64,000 nucleotides of DNA, taken from contig NZ_JAFDVD010000008.1 in NCBI RefSeq assembly GCF_016887965.1, positions 124,001 through 188,000 of the forward strand, read 5' to 3'. This DNA is from Phycicoccus sonneratiae (lineage in GTDB: Bacteria > Actinomycetota > Actinomycetes > Actinomycetales > Dermatophilaceae). Position numbers and translations under genes: made by a program. The notes beneath the pieces are model-generated. The model saw nothing but the letters and a program-made list of their open reading frames with translations. It ran no database searches and had not been told where the DNA came from. Shown piece by piece: positions 1 through 7,712 of this stretch. Position 1 is the first letter of the stretch. Every line of letters starts with the position of its first letter.

Positions 1-890
1 GTGCGCAGGAAGAGGGTGTCGAGGCTGGGTGGGTGGACGGTGAGGGTGTGGATGCCCGCCGCGTGCAGCCGGCCGACGACGGCGTCGAGGTGCTCGGCGT
101 CGACGGTGAGCCGGACGTCGGTGCGCCCCTCCCCCGCCGGCTCGGCCTCGACGCCCTCGACGCCGGGCGCGTCCCGCAGGTCCTCGGCCGTGCCGTCGAC
201 GACGGCGTGGACGACGGTGCGGGTGTGCCGGCGCAGCTCGGCGAGCGTGCCGGTCGTCACGGTCCGGCCGCGGCGGACGATGCTCACCCGGTCGGCGAGC
301 GCCTCGACCTCGCCGAGCAGGTGGCTCGAGAGCAGGACGGTCGCGCCCTCGGAGCGCCGCTCGCGCACGACGTCCTGGAAGGTCTGCTCCATCAGCGGGT
401 CGAGCCCGGAGGTCGGCTCGTCGAGGACGAGCAGCTCGGAGTCGGCGGCCAGGGCCGCGACGAGCGCGACCTTCTGGCGGTTGCCCTTGGAGTAGTCGCG
501 CGCCCGCTTCGTGGGGTCGAGGTCGAACCGCTCGACGAGGGCGTCGCGGCGCCGGTCGTCGAGACCGCCGCGGACGGCGCCGAGCACGTCGAGGCACTGG
601 CCGCCGGTCAGACCCGGCCAGAGCGAGACGTCGCCGGGGAGGTAGGCGACGCGGGCGTGCAGTCGGGCGGCGTCGCGCCAGGGGTCGCCGCCGAGGAGCC
701 GCACGCCACCGGCGTCGGCCCGGACCAGGCCGAGCAGCACGCGGATGGTCGTCGACTTCCCCGCCCCGTTCGGCCCGAGGAAGCCGTGCACCTCCCCCGG
801 ACGGACCGCGAGGTCGAGGCCGTCGAGGGCGCGGACTCCCCCGAAGTGCTTGACCAGGCCCTCGATCCGGATGACGTCGTCGGTACTCAC
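1..890 (-). CDS. ABC transporter ATP-binding protein (3' end outside window)
   Basis: This is the nucleotide-binding subunit of a probable exporter. The visible 296 codons show Walker [10 protein letters not shown] at residues 39-47, the signature-like SKGNRQKV, Walker B with [13 protein letters not shown], and an H-loop in LLSSHLLGE. The C-terminal part looks like the usual regulatory extension of DrrA/CcmA-type ATPases. The GTG start overlaps the TetR stop by four bases (GTGA) and follows a GGAGGAG ribosome site, so the two genes are co-transcribed. The permease is expected just beyond base 1. The substrate cannot be told. The reading frame is still open at the window edge, so the protein is incomplete here. 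Confidence 0.9.
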   Translation of the reverse strand, partial: MSTDDVIRIEGLVKHFGGVRALDGLDLAVRPGEVHGFLGPNGAGKSTTIRVLLGLVRADAGGVRLLGGDPWRDAARLHARVAYLPGDVSLWPGLTGGQCLDVLGAVRGGLDDRRRDALVERFDLDPTKRARDYSKGNRQKVALVAALAADSELLVLDEPTSGLDPLMEQTFQDVVRERRSEGATVLLSSHLLGEVEALADRVSIVRRGRTVTTGTLAELRRHTRTVVHAVVDGTAEDLRDAPGVEGVEAEPAGEGRTDVRLTVDAEHLDAVVGRLHAAGIHTLTVHPPSLDTLFLR

Positions 891-1564
891 GTCGGGTCTC
901 CTCCCGGGCCGGCGGTGGGTGGGTCGGTGGCCTCCGGCGGTGCGAGGAACGCGCCGTGGAGGTAGACGTCGGTGGCCTCGGCCGTCCAGCGGGCCATCCC
1001 CGCGGGGGTCAGCGGGTTCTCGCCGAGGACGGCGCCGAGGTGCGGGGCGAGCAGCACGACCGCGAGGTCGCCGGCGAGGAGGAGGGCGGCGCGGGCCTCG
1101 CGGTCGCGGCTCGGGCGCCCGACCCCGGCCTCCTCGAGCCGTTCGACGAGGCCGAGGGTGAGGGTGTGCCAGCGGCGGACGAGCGCGGTCCCCGCGGGGT
1201 CGCCGGAGAGGAGCAGCCGGCGCAGGTAGAGCACGAGCGGGGAACCGGCGCGGAACTCGGCGGCGAAGGCCTCCGCGAGCGAGGCCGGCTCGCCGCCCCC
1301 GAGCACCTCGGCGAGGTCGCCGCCCTCGAGCCGCGCGAGCATCGCGTCGAAGGCCCCGGCGGCGTGGTCGTCGACCACGGCCCGCAGCCCGTCCTTGCTC
1401 CCGAAGTGGTGCAGGACCAGGGCGGGCGACACCCCAGCGGCGGCGGCGATCTCGCGGACGGTCACCGCGTCGGGACCCTTGTCGGCGAAGAGGGCGAGGG
1501 CGGTGTCGCGGATCGTCGCCCGGGCGGTGCGGTCCGGGTCCCTCGCCTCCGGTGCTGAACGCAT
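887..1564 (-). CDS. TetR family transcriptional regulator
   Basis: This 225-residue protein has an N-terminal TetR helix-turn-helix (about residues 15-60, with [20 protein letters not shown]) and a diverged ligand-binding C-terminus. I chose the ATG at 1564 over the in-frame ATG at 1630. A -10 box TAGCAT lies seven bases upstream of 1564 and a TGGACG -35 lies 17 bases before that, which implies a leaderless mRNA. An inverted repeat sits between the two boxes and is the likely operator. The gene precedes and overlaps the ABC ATPase gene, so it probably controls that transporter and itself. The effector is unknown. Confidence 0.88.
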   Translation of the reverse strand: MRSAPEARDPDRTARATIRDTALALFADKGPDAVTVREIAAAAGVSPALVLHHFGSKDGLRAVVDDHAAGAFDAMLARLEGGDLAEVLGGGEPASLAEAFAAEFRAGSPLVLYLRRLLLSGDPAGTALVRRWHTLTLGLVERLEEAGVGRPSRDREARAALLLAGDLAVVLLAPHLGAVLGENPLTPAGMARWTAEATDVYLHGAFLAPPEATDPPTAGPGGDPT

Positions 1565-1571
1565 GAACAGC

Positions 1572-1600
1572 ATGCTAAACGCTTGTTCAGTCTGCGTCCA
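1572..1600 (-). promoter_or_regulatory. Promoter and operator of the tetR-ABC operon
   Basis: Read on the minus strand there is a TGGACG -35, a 17-base spacer and a TAGCAT -10. The ATG at 1564 follows seven bases after the -10. The spacer and -10 carry a 16-base inverted repeat, CTGAACAAGCGTTTAG at 1575-1590, of the form CTNAAC-N4-GTTNAG. Its placement fits a TetR operator that blocks RNA polymerase. Confidence 0.55.
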
Positions 1601-1635
1601 GCCCCCGGTGTCGGGGGCGGGTGCTTCCATGGGGC

Positions 1636-2223
1636 ATGGCCACGCCGCAGTGGGAGACCCATCCCGTCACGCCCAGCCGGTTCGACGACTTCGCCGACGT
1701 CGTCAACCCCAACCGGCGCGCCACGCACTGCTGGTGCCTGTCGCACCGGCTGCGCGCCCAGGAGATCGAGGAGCTCGGGCAGGGCAGCCGCGAGGAGGCC
1801 GCCCGCCGGCTGTGCGCCCGCAGGAACCCGCCGGGGGTCGTCACCTACCTCGACGGCACGCCCGTCGGCTGGTGCAACGTCGGTGCGCGCTCGGACATCC
1901 CGCGGCTCGTCCACAGCACGAAGATCCACCCCGTCGACGACCTGCCGGTGTGGAGCATCATCTGCGTCGTCGTGCGCGGTGGGCACCGGAAGAAGGGGGT
2001 CACCCGGCCGCTCATCGAGGGGGCGGTCGAGTACGCCGCGTCACGAGGAGCGCCGGCCGTCGAGGCCTACCCCGTCGACCCCGGCGGGAAGCGGATGGAC
2101 CTGACGATGGCCTTCGTCGGCACCCGGGCGATGTTCGAGAAGGCGGGGTTCGAGGTCGTCGGGGAGACCGACGCGGTCGCCTCGAAGATGCCGCGGCTCG
2201 TCATGCGGCGCATGCTCGGCTGA
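1636..2223 (+). CDS. GNAT-like N-acetyltransferase
   Basis: This 195-residue protein resembles small actinobacterial acyl-CoA N-acetyltransferases. The segment IICVVVRGGHRKKGVTRPLI matches the GNAT acetyl-CoA loop (a hydrophobic strand, then R-G-x-x-[KR]-[KR]-G-[IV]). The later AMFEKAGFEVVGE is the usual GNAT C-terminal pattern. The ATG at 1636 is used because the in-frame ATG at 1621 leaves no room for a promoter against the divergent tetR. The substrate is unknown. It stands alone between the tetR operon and a convergent reductase gene. Confidence 0.75.
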   Translation: MATPQWETHPVTPSRFDDFADVVNPNRRATHCWCLSHRLRAQEIEELGQGSREEAARRLCARRNPPGVVTYLDGTPVGWCNVGARSDIPRLVHSTKIHPVDDLPVWSIICVVVRGGHRKKGVTRPLIEGAVEYAASRGAPAVEAYPVDPGGKRMDLTMAFVGTRAMFEKAGFEVVGETDAVASKMPRLVMRRMLG

Positions 2224-2248
2224 GTCGCGGGTGCGGTGTGTCGGGGGC

Positions 2249-3220
2249 TCAGTCGCCGCCGGCCAGCTCGAGGAGCACCGTGCCGACCTTCTGCCCCGAG
2301 CCGGCGTACCGGTACGCGTCGACGACGTCGTCGAGGACGTAGGTCCGGTCGAGCACCGGCCGGAAGGCGCCGCTCTCGAGGCGCGACCGGAGGTACTCGG
2401 TCATCTCGGCGTCCGCGAACGGCACGGGGAAGACGACGCGTCGGCCCTTCTGCGCGAGGCCGATCGCCGCGAGGGGGACGTTCTGCCCGAGCGGGCCTAG
2501 CTCGGAGGACGAGTAGACCCCGCCCGGGGCGAGCAGCGGGCGGCACTGCGCGAAGGTGCTCGTGCCGACCGTGTCGAGGACGGCGTCGAACGGGCCTCCG
2601 GCGGCGCTCAGGGGCTCGCGCTGCCAGTCGACGACGCGCTCGGGTCCCAGGCCGGCGACGAGGTCGAGGTGCGCCGTGGGGGCGGTCGCCGTGACGCGCA
2701 TCCCGGCGTCGACGAGCAGCTGCACGGCCGCCGAGCCGATGGCCCCGGTGGCGCCGTGCACGAGGACGGACTGCCCGGACCGAAGCCCGCAGCGCCGGAC
2801 GAAGGACCAGGCGTAGTGGCCGCCCTCGGTCGCCGCCGCGGCGCTCGCGAGGTCGACGCCGTCGGGCACCCGGGCGACCATCGCGGACGCCGCGACGAGG
2901 GCGAGCTCGGCGTGGGCCCCGAACCGCCCCTCCACGTACGCGAAGACCCGGTCGCCGGGGGCGAAGCGGCCGACGTCGGCGCCGACGGCCTCGACGACGC
3001 CGGCGAGCTCGGTGCCGCCGACCGGGTGCCGGGGCCCGCGCCAGCCGGCCACCGAGCGGATGAACCACGGGCTCGCGGTGCGGTAGGCGCAGTCGGTGCG
3101 GTTGACGGTGCTCCAGTGGACCCGGACGAGGAGGTCGGCCGGGCCCGGCACGGGGTCCGGGACCTCCTCGACCCGCACGACCTCCGGGGGTCCGTAGCGC
3201 GACGTGACGGCGGCCCTCAT
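2249..3220 (-). CDS. NAD(P)-dependent MDR-family alcohol dehydrogenase/quinone reductase-like protein
   Basis: This 323-residue medium-chain dehydrogenase/reductase has a GroES-like N-terminus (GTELAGVVEAVGADV, about residues 69-83) and a Rossmann domain with VLVHGATGAIGSAAVQL (about 150-166). No cysteine cluster for structural zinc and no clear catalytic zinc ligands are visible, so it is closer to zinc-free quinone oxidoreductases (QOR) than to true alcohol dehydrogenases. It is transcribed alone. An NAD(P)H-dependent reduction of quinones or enones is the family inference; the substrate is not determined. Confidence 0.82.
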   Translation of the reverse strand: MRAAVTSRYGPPEVVRVEEVPDPVPGPADLLVRVHWSTVNRTDCAYRTASPWFIRSVAGWRGPRHPVGGTELAGVVEAVGADVGRFAPGDRVFAYVEGRFGAHAELALVAASAMVARVPDGVDLASAAAATEGGHYAWSFVRRCGLRSGQSVLVHGATGAIGSAAVQLLVDAGMRVTATAPTAHLDLVAGLGPERVVDWQREPLSAAGGPFDAVLDTVGTSTFAQCRPLLAPGGVYSSSELGPLGQNVPLAAIGLAQKGRRVVFPVPFADAEMTEYLRSRLESGAFRPVLDRTYVLDDVVDAYRYAGSGQKVGTVLLELAGGD

Positions 3221-3282
3221 CCCGCTGAACTTAGTGGGACGAGGGCCGCCGTGGACAGGGCTCCCGGGTCAGGGGTCCGGCC

Positions 3283-3948
3283 TCAGAGCTCCGGGCCCTT
3301 GGCGCGCAGCTTGTCGACCTCGGTCATCGCCTCGCGCAGCTCCCCGAGCCAGGACTCGGCGTGGTCGCCGACGAGCCGGACGCACCAGGCGAGGGCGTCG
3401 CTGCGGGAGCGGGCCACACCGGCGTCGACGAGGGTGTCGAGGACCGTGCGCTCGGGCTGGCGCAGGCGGGTCATCACCGGGACGGCGAGGTGGGTGAACA
3501 GGGCGGTCGTGTCGCCGACCCGCGCACCCCACGAGACGGTGCGGCCGTAGCGGGCCTGGGCCTCGTCGGCGACGGCCATCCGCTGCTCGCGGGTCTCGGC
3601 ACGGAAGCGGGAGATCCGGCCCTCGGCCTCGGCGGCGTCGGTGCCGGCCTCGACGCCGGCGAGGGCGCCGACGACGGTGATCTCCTCGCGGTCGACGGTG
3701 ACGTCGACGTGGTCGAACCAGCCGTCGGGCAGGCGCCCGGCAAACCACTTCGCGGCGTCGTCGGCGTTCGGCAGGTCGCCCTGCTGCCAGCCGCCGGGGC
3801 GGCCGGGGCCACGGCCCCGGCGTCCGCCCGGGCCACCGCCGGGGCCGGGACGCATGCCGCGCGGGCCGCGGTGTGGGCCGAAGCCCGCGCGGGGACCGCG
3901 GCGTGGGGCGCCGGGGGTGAGGTCGGGGGTGTCGTGTCGCGTTCTCAT
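3283..3948 (-). CDS. Actinobacterial hypothetical protein with basic Gly/Pro/Arg-rich N-terminus
   Basis: This 221-residue protein has no family I can name. Residues 1-55 are a disordered stretch rich in Gly, Pro and Arg. The middle holds DGWFDHVDVTVDREEITVVG, and the C-terminal third (LVDAGVARSRSDALAWCVRL) reads like a helical ribbon-helix-helix type dimer domain. There is no signal peptide or membrane span. A GGAGAA ribosome site precedes the ATG. The promoter region carries a repeated ATTAC motif, so a DNA-binding, self-regulating role is possible, but that is inference only. Confidence 0.6.
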   Translation of the reverse strand: MRTRHDTPDLTPGAPRRGPRAGFGPHRGPRGMRPGPGGGPGGRRGRGPGRPGGWQQGDLPNADDAAKWFAGRLPDGWFDHVDVTVDREEITVVGALAGVEAGTDAAEAEGRISRFRAETREQRMAVADEAQARYGRTVSWGARVGDTTALFTHLAVPVMTRLRQPERTVLDTLVDAGVARSRSDALAWCVRLVGDHAESWLGELREAMTEVDKLRAKGPEL

Positions 3949-3963
3949 GGTGTTCTCCTTGCA

Positions 3964-3982
3964 GGTATTACGTGATTACACC
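3964..3982 (-). promoter_or_regulatory. AT-rich repeated motif upstream of the 221-residue hypothetical gene
   Basis: On the minus strand the sequence reads GTAAT-CAC-GTAAT-ACC, a direct repeat of GTAAT eight bases apart, inside otherwise GC-rich DNA. TAATAC within it can serve as a -10 box about 24 bases before the ATG. It looks like a regulator binding site overlapping the promoter. Confidence 0.4.
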
Positions 3983-3984
3983 AT

Positions 3985-4777
3985 TGCAGAACGCGGACGT
4001 CCAGTGCGCTGTTCCCGAGCCGTGCGGGCCGAGGTGACGGTGGGGGCGCGACGGCGGAGGCGGGGCTCGACGCCGGTCGAGAGAGCGGGGTGACGCGGGC
4101 CGGCGGAGCGGTGCTCGGACGCCGGCTGGTGACCAGAGCTGCGGCGCGGGGACCCAGGAAAGGTCGGCCGCCCTCACCCGCCGCGGTCGGAGAGCCACGG
4201 ATGAGGGCCGGCCTGCGACCCGTGCGACGCGGGACCGCTACCTCCCTGCCGGCGACGGTCCCGCGCCGACTGGCCCCGTCGGGCCCGCCGAAGCGGTCCG
4301 GACGGGGAGTGCGACCCGGGGACCCTCTGTGTATCCCCGGGCCGCACGCCTACTCCCCCGGACTGAGGCTCTGGTGCACGAGCGCCGCCGTGAAGGCTCC
4401 GTGCCAGCCACCGGAGGGTGCAAACCCGCGGGCGCCGCATCCGCACGACCAGAGCCACCGACCCTGGCCGCCGCACTGGACGACCGGGTGGTGGGTGGCG
4501 CGGTAGGAGCTCCGCCGACGGTTCCGCATGCCGGGAAGTCTCGTCGTGGCGCAGGGGCTCGGGAACCTCCCACGCCGCTCCCCGGTCCGGTCAGCGGCCG
4601 ATCGTGACAGGTCGGTGGATGGGTGCTCGTCCGTTCGGCCGAGGGTCGGCGACGGATGAGGTGCATGGGACGTCAAGGGTCGCCGAACCGCCCTCGGCGA
4701 CCGCCAGAAACCCACGCTCGGTGGGGCGTCCGACGTGACGGCACCCGCTCCGGGAGAGCCGGGGGTGGACAGCACAG
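3985..4777. other. Gene-poor stretch with strong hairpins, no gene recognised
   Basis: No frame here shows convincing coding character. The open frames are Pro/Arg/Gly-rich, lack domain motifs and overlap one another on both strands. The clearest structure is a hairpin at 4309-4347 with 14-base arms, one mismatch and an 11-base loop. I looked for tmRNA, RNase P RNA, 6S-like RNA and a cobalamin riboswitch, since nrdR/nrdJ often follow lexA in actinobacteria, and found no matching core sequence. An unrecognised structured RNA remains possible. Confidence 0.4.
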
Positions 4778-4813
4778 AGGGCGTCGCCTCTCCTGCACGG
4801 GAGACGACGCCCT
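4778..4813. terminator. Hairpin downstream of the LysM gene
   Basis: AGGGCGTCG at 4778-4786 pairs with CGACGCCCT at 4805-4813, and after one mismatch the stem extends inward. It is the second of two hairpins after the LysM gene and could be a back-up terminator. Confidence 0.4.
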
Positions 4814-4853
4814 CCGGCGTCCTGAGCCGGGTCGAGGGACTCGGACGGATGGT

Positions 4854-4880
4854 CCCGCGGCCGCCCTGCACGGCCGCGGG
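4854..4880 (-). terminator. Terminator hairpin after the LysM gene
   Basis: A perfect ten-base stem (CCCGCGGCCG and its complement) with a seven-base loop starts 12 bases after the LysM stop codon. There is no T tract, as is common in this GC range. Confidence 0.55.
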
Positions 4881-4891
4881 AAGCGTGGGGG

Positions 4892-5284
4892 TCAGCCCTG
4901 GGGGATGACGAGGTGCTGGCCGGCGCTGATGCGCGCGGTGCTCAGCTTGTTGGCGACCTGGATGGCGACGATGCCGTGGTCGACCGACATCCCCGGCAGC
5001 TCGGCGGCCGCGATCTCGGACAGCGTCTGCCCCGGCGTGACCGTGATGGTGTGCGCCGGCTCGCCGGCCCCGGCTGCACCCGTGACGCGGATCCCGAGGA
5101 CGCCGGCGAGGACGGCCGCGGCGAGGACGAGGAGGACGAGCCGCCCGCGGGCGGTGAGGCGCAGGCCGGCCTCGGGCTCAACGCCCTCGCCACCGCCCTC
5201 GAGGACGACGAGACGGGGTCGCCGCGGCGCCTCGGGCCGGACGGCGGGGTGCTCCCACGCGATCGCGCTCATCATGTCCTCCAT
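4892..5284 (-). CDS. LysM domain membrane protein, SOS-linked (ChiZ/DivS-type)
   Basis: This 130-residue protein has a cytoplasmic N-terminus of about 45 residues, one membrane segment (LVLLVLAAAVLAGVLGI) and an extracytoplasmic LysM domain (HTITVTPGQTLSEIAAAE to the end). The gene is divergent from lexA and shares its SOS boxes. The same arrangement holds for Rv2719c (ChiZ) of M. tuberculosis and divS of Corynebacterium, which restrain cell division after DNA damage. That role is inferred here from position and architecture. Starts at 5284 or 5275 are both possible. Two hairpins follow the gene. Confidence 0.82.
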   Translation of the reverse strand: MEDMMSAIAWEHPAVRPEAPRRPRLVVLEGGGEGVEPEAGLRLTARGRLVLLVLAAAVLAGVLGIRVTGAAGAGEPAHTITVTPGQTLSEIAAAELPGMSVDHGIVAIQVANKLSTARISAGQHLVIPQG

Positions 5285-5304
5285 CCCGGCCGCGAGGGCG
5301 GCCG

Positions 5305-5414
5305 TCGAACCGGTGTTCGATAGAACGTCTGTACGAGTTGTAGCACGGATGTTCGAGCCGGACAAGACACGCGTCGAAAGAATGTTTGAATTCTCTGTTC
5401 GACGCCCGTACGCT
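5305..5414. promoter_or_regulatory. Divergent lexA/LysM promoter region with clustered SOS boxes
   Basis: A consensus actinobacterial LexA site (TCGAAC-N4-GTTCGA) lies at 5305-5320. Three related 16-mers with two mismatches each lie at 5321-5336, 5341-5356 and 5374-5389. The lexA promoter is TTGAAT (5386-5391), 17 bases, TACGCT (5409-5414). The LysM promoter on the minus strand is TTGTCC (5365-5360), 17 bases, TACAAC (5342-5337). The box at 5374 covers the lexA -35, the box at 5341 lies in the LysM spacer and -10, and those at 5321 and 5305 cover its start and early transcript. LexA should therefore repress both directions. Confidence 0.82.
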
Positions 5415-5420
5415 GTCCTC

Positions 5421-5522
5421 ATGCAGGAAAGACTGCACGGCAGCACCGACAAGCCGTCTGACCTGCACAAACACCACCAGGCGGGCCCGCACCCGGGCCT
5501 GCCGGCACCGAAGGGGTCGTGA
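5421..5522 (+). CDS. Leaderless 33-residue upstream ORF coupled to lexA
   Basis: An ATG at 5421 starts six bases after the lexA -10 box TACGCT, exactly where transcription should begin, so the mRNA would open with this codon. The ORF encodes 33 residues (His/Pro-rich, with [11 protein letters not shown]) and ends in TGA at 5520-5522, overlapping the lexA ATG as TGATG. The geometry suggests translational coupling: reading the small ORF would deliver ribosomes to lexA. No family is known to me. The peptide itself may be irrelevant. Confidence 0.5.
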   Translation: MQERLHGSTDKPSDLHKHHQAGPHPGLPAPKGS

Positions 5523-6235
5523 TGGCACGTCCGAGGAACGCCGACATCCACGAGATGCCCGACCGCGGCGACGGGGGCGAGCTGACGCACCGTCAGCGCA
5601 AGGTCCTCGAGGTCATCCGCAACGCCGTCGACCGGCACGGCTACCCCCCGAGCATGCGCGAGATCGGCGAGGCGGTCGGCCTCACCTCCCCCAGCTCGGT
5701 CGCCCACCAGCTCTCCGCGCTCGAGCGCAAGGGCTACCTGCGCCGCGACCCCAACCGCCCGCGCGCCATCGAGGTCGTCTCCCCCGACCGCGAGGGCAGC
5801 GGCTACCGGCGCCAGGAGCCGGACGACGTCGACGTCACGGGCATCGGCGACGAGCGCCCCGAGGCCTCCTACGTGCCGGTCCTCGGCCAGATCGCCGCCG
5901 GCGTGCCGATCACCGCCGAGGAGGTCGTCGAGGACGTCTTCCCGCTGCCGAAGCAGATCGTCGGCGAGGGCTCGCTCTTCCTCCTCAAGGTCGTCGGCGA
6001 CTCGATGGTCGACGCCGCCATCTGCGACGGCGACTGGGTCGTCGTGCGCCAGCAGCCGACCGCCGACAACGGCGACATCGTCGCGGCGATGCTCGACAAC
6101 GAGGCCACCGTCAAGACCTTCAAGCGCCGCGACGGCCACGTCTGGCTCATGCCGCACAACCCGGCCTTCGAGCCGATCGACGGCGACCACGCGACGATCC
6201 TCGGCAAGGTCACGGCCGTCCTGCGCCGCGTCTGA
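5522..6235 (+). CDS. lexA: SOS response repressor LexA
   Basis: LexA represses DNA-damage genes and cleaves itself when RecA filaments form. The 237-residue protein has the winged-helix N-terminus ([11 protein letters not shown], then [20 protein letters not shown] and [13 protein letters not shown]). The Ala126-Gly127 cleavage site lies in [10 protein letters not shown], and the catalytic dyad is Ser161 in GDSM and Lys198 in EATVKTF. The ATG at 5522 follows an AAGGGG ribosome site; a GTG one codon upstream is also possible. Clustered SOS boxes in front imply autorepression. It converges with the aspartoacylase-like gene 12 bases downstream. Confidence 0.97.
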   Translation: MARPRNADIHEMPDRGDGGELTHRQRKVLEVIRNAVDRHGYPPSMREIGEAVGLTSPSSVAHQLSALERKGYLRRDPNRPRAIEVVSPDREGSGYRRQEPDDVDVTGIGDERPEASYVPVLGQIAAGVPITAEEVVEDVFPLPKQIVGEGSLFLLKVVGDSMVDAAICDGDWVVVRQQPTADNGDIVAAMLDNEATVKTFKRRDGHVWLMPHNPAFEPIDGDHATILGKVTAVLRRV

Positions 6236-6247
6236 CGCGGCGCGGCC

Positions 6248-7210
6248 TCAGTCCTCGACCTCGGCGATGTGCACCACCGCGTCGCCCGAGGTGACGACCG
6301 GCGCCTCGGTGCGTCCGACGACGATGCCCGCCCGGTTGGCGTGCACGAGCCGGACCCGCTTGCCGAAGGAGTCGAAGAGGCCGCCGAGCCGCTCCCCCTC
6401 GTGCACCCGCTGCCCCAGGGCCACCTCGAGGTGCAGCATCCCCGTGCCGCGCGCCCGCACCCACCCGCTGCGGAACGAGACCGCCGACGGCTCCGGCGGG
6501 TCCTCGGCAACCGGGTCGGTCATCCCGAGCGCGGCGAGCACCCTCCGCACCCCGAGGACGCCGGCGTCGACGGCCCAGCGATCCATCCGCCAGGCCTCCC
6601 CCGCCTCGTAGAGCAGCACGGTCGCCCCGCGCTCGCGGGCCGCGGCGCGCAGTGACCCGTCGCGCAACCGGGCGTTGAGCATCACCGGTGCGGCGAAGGC
6701 CTCGGCCAGCGACCGGGTGCGCGGGTCCTCGAGGTCGGCGCGCACCTGCGGGAGGTTGGTGCGGCGGTCCGAGCCGGTGTGCAGGTCGATGCCGACCTCG
6801 CACTGGTCGACGACCTGGGTCATGAAGAGGTGCGCGATGCGTCCGGCGAGCGAGCCGCGGGGCGCGCCGGGGAAGGAGCGGTTGAGGTCACGCCGGTCCG
6901 GAAGGTAGCGGTCGCCGTTCATGAACCCGAGGACGTTGACGATCGGCACGGCGATCACGGTGCCGCGCAACGTCTTCGGGTCCAGGCCGGCGAGCACCTG
7001 GCGCACCACCTCGACCCCCACCGCCTCGTCGCCGTGGATGGCGGCGTCGACCCAGACCGTCGGCCCCTCCTCGCGGCCGTGGACGACGCGGACCGGCAGG
7101 TCGACGTCGGCACCGGTGACGAGCCGCGTGATGGGCAGGGCCAGCGACTGCGAGCGACCCGCACGCACCCGCACGGCGCCGATCTCGAACGACGGCCGCA
7201 ACCGGGCCAT
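6248..7210 (-). CDS. Succinylglutamate desuccinylase/aspartoacylase family zinc hydrolase
   Basis: This 320-residue protein has the M14-like deacylase pattern. AAIHGDEAVG carries the His and Glu zinc ligands, NRSFPGAPRGS the substrate-binding segment, and IDLHTGSDRRTNLPQ the second His region. The C-terminal half looks like a biotinyl/barrel-type module (SGWVRARGTGMLHLEVALGQ). Its start overlaps the stop of the RimB-like gene by one base (TGATG), and that pair is divergent from a RimK-type ligase. Removal of amino-acid tags added by the ligase is an attractive inference, but the substrate is unknown. Confidence 0.85.
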   Translation of the reverse strand: MARLRPSFEIGAVRVRAGRSQSLALPITRLVTGADVDLPVRVVHGREEGPTVWVDAAIHGDEAVGVEVVRQVLAGLDPKTLRGTVIAVPIVNVLGFMNGDRYLPDRRDLNRSFPGAPRGSLAGRIAHLFMTQVVDQCEVGIDLHTGSDRRTNLPQVRADLEDPRTRSLAEAFAAPVMLNARLRDGSLRAAARERGATVLLYEAGEAWRMDRWAVDAGVLGVRRVLAALGMTDPVAEDPPEPSAVSFRSGWVRARGTGMLHLEVALGQRVHEGERLGGLFDSFGKRVRLVHANRAGIVVGRTEAPVVTSGDAVVHIAEVED

Positions 7211-7686
7211 CAGCCGGCGCCCCGGTTGCGGCGGCGCAGGCGCAGCGGCGGACGCCCGCCGAGGTAGCTCGCCCCGGGGTCGACGGCGTAGCCCTGGCGC
7301 AGGGCCTCGCGGCCGACGAGCATCCGGAAGCCCATCTCGTCGCGCCGGGCCAGGGTCACCTCGACCGGCAGCGTGCGGCCCATGAGGGTGAGGTCGAGGG
7401 CGACGACGTGGCGCTCCTCGGCGTGGCCGGAGGACGAGCGCACCTCGCGGGTGTCGAGGACGGGGCGCTCGACCTCGACGGCGTCCTCGTCGGACCTCTG
7501 CCACGGATGGACGCTGAAGCGCACCCACCGCTCGCCGTCGCGCTCGAGCTCCTCGAGGTCGAAGGCGTGGAGGGCCGACGAGCGGGCCCCGGTGTCGAGC
7601 TTGGCCTTGACCCACGGAACCCCGATGCCCGGGAGGCTCACCCACTCCCGCCATCCTGCGAGGGTGTAGGAATGGCTGTCCGTCAC
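7210..7686 (-). CDS. RimB-like ATP-dependent zinc protease family protein
   Basis: This 158-residue protein is an aspartyl-protease-fold protein of the RimB family. KLDTGARSSALHA is the hallmark D-T-G-A motif and FRMLVGREAL the second motif; a basic tail ends the protein. In Pseudomonas, rimB lies with rimK and acts on glutamylation of ribosomal protein S6. Here it is divergent from the rimK-type gene with only 26 bases between the starts, so expression is probably coordinated. It is translationally coupled to the deacylase gene downstream. Confidence 0.8.
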   Translation of the reverse strand: MTDSHSYTLAGWREWVSLPGIGVPWVKAKLDTGARSSALHAFDLEELERDGERWVRFSVHPWQRSDEDAVEVERPVLDTREVRSSSGHAEERHVVALDLTLMGRTLPVEVTLARRDEMGFRMLVGREALRQGYAVDPGASYLGGRPPLRLRRRNRGAG

Positions 7687-7712
7687 CGTCCGTCCTCTCC
7701 GACCGGGAAACC

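Noticed and set aside
33-965. Open frame of 310 codons on the plus strand over the ABC ATPase gene
   Set aside because: It is the antisense of a protein with complete Walker and signature motifs; the translated product has no domain and consists of repeated acidic and Gly-rich words.
4309-4700. Cobalamin riboswitch or tmRNA/RNase P RNA in the same gap
   Set aside because: No B12-box, tmRNA tag region or RNase P core could be found on either strand.
4090-4871. Several open frames of 90-173 codons in the gap before the LysM gene
   Set aside because: They overlap each other on both strands, are Pro/Arg/Ser-rich, lack ribosome sites and cross strong hairpins. This is the expected noise of 73% G+C DNA.
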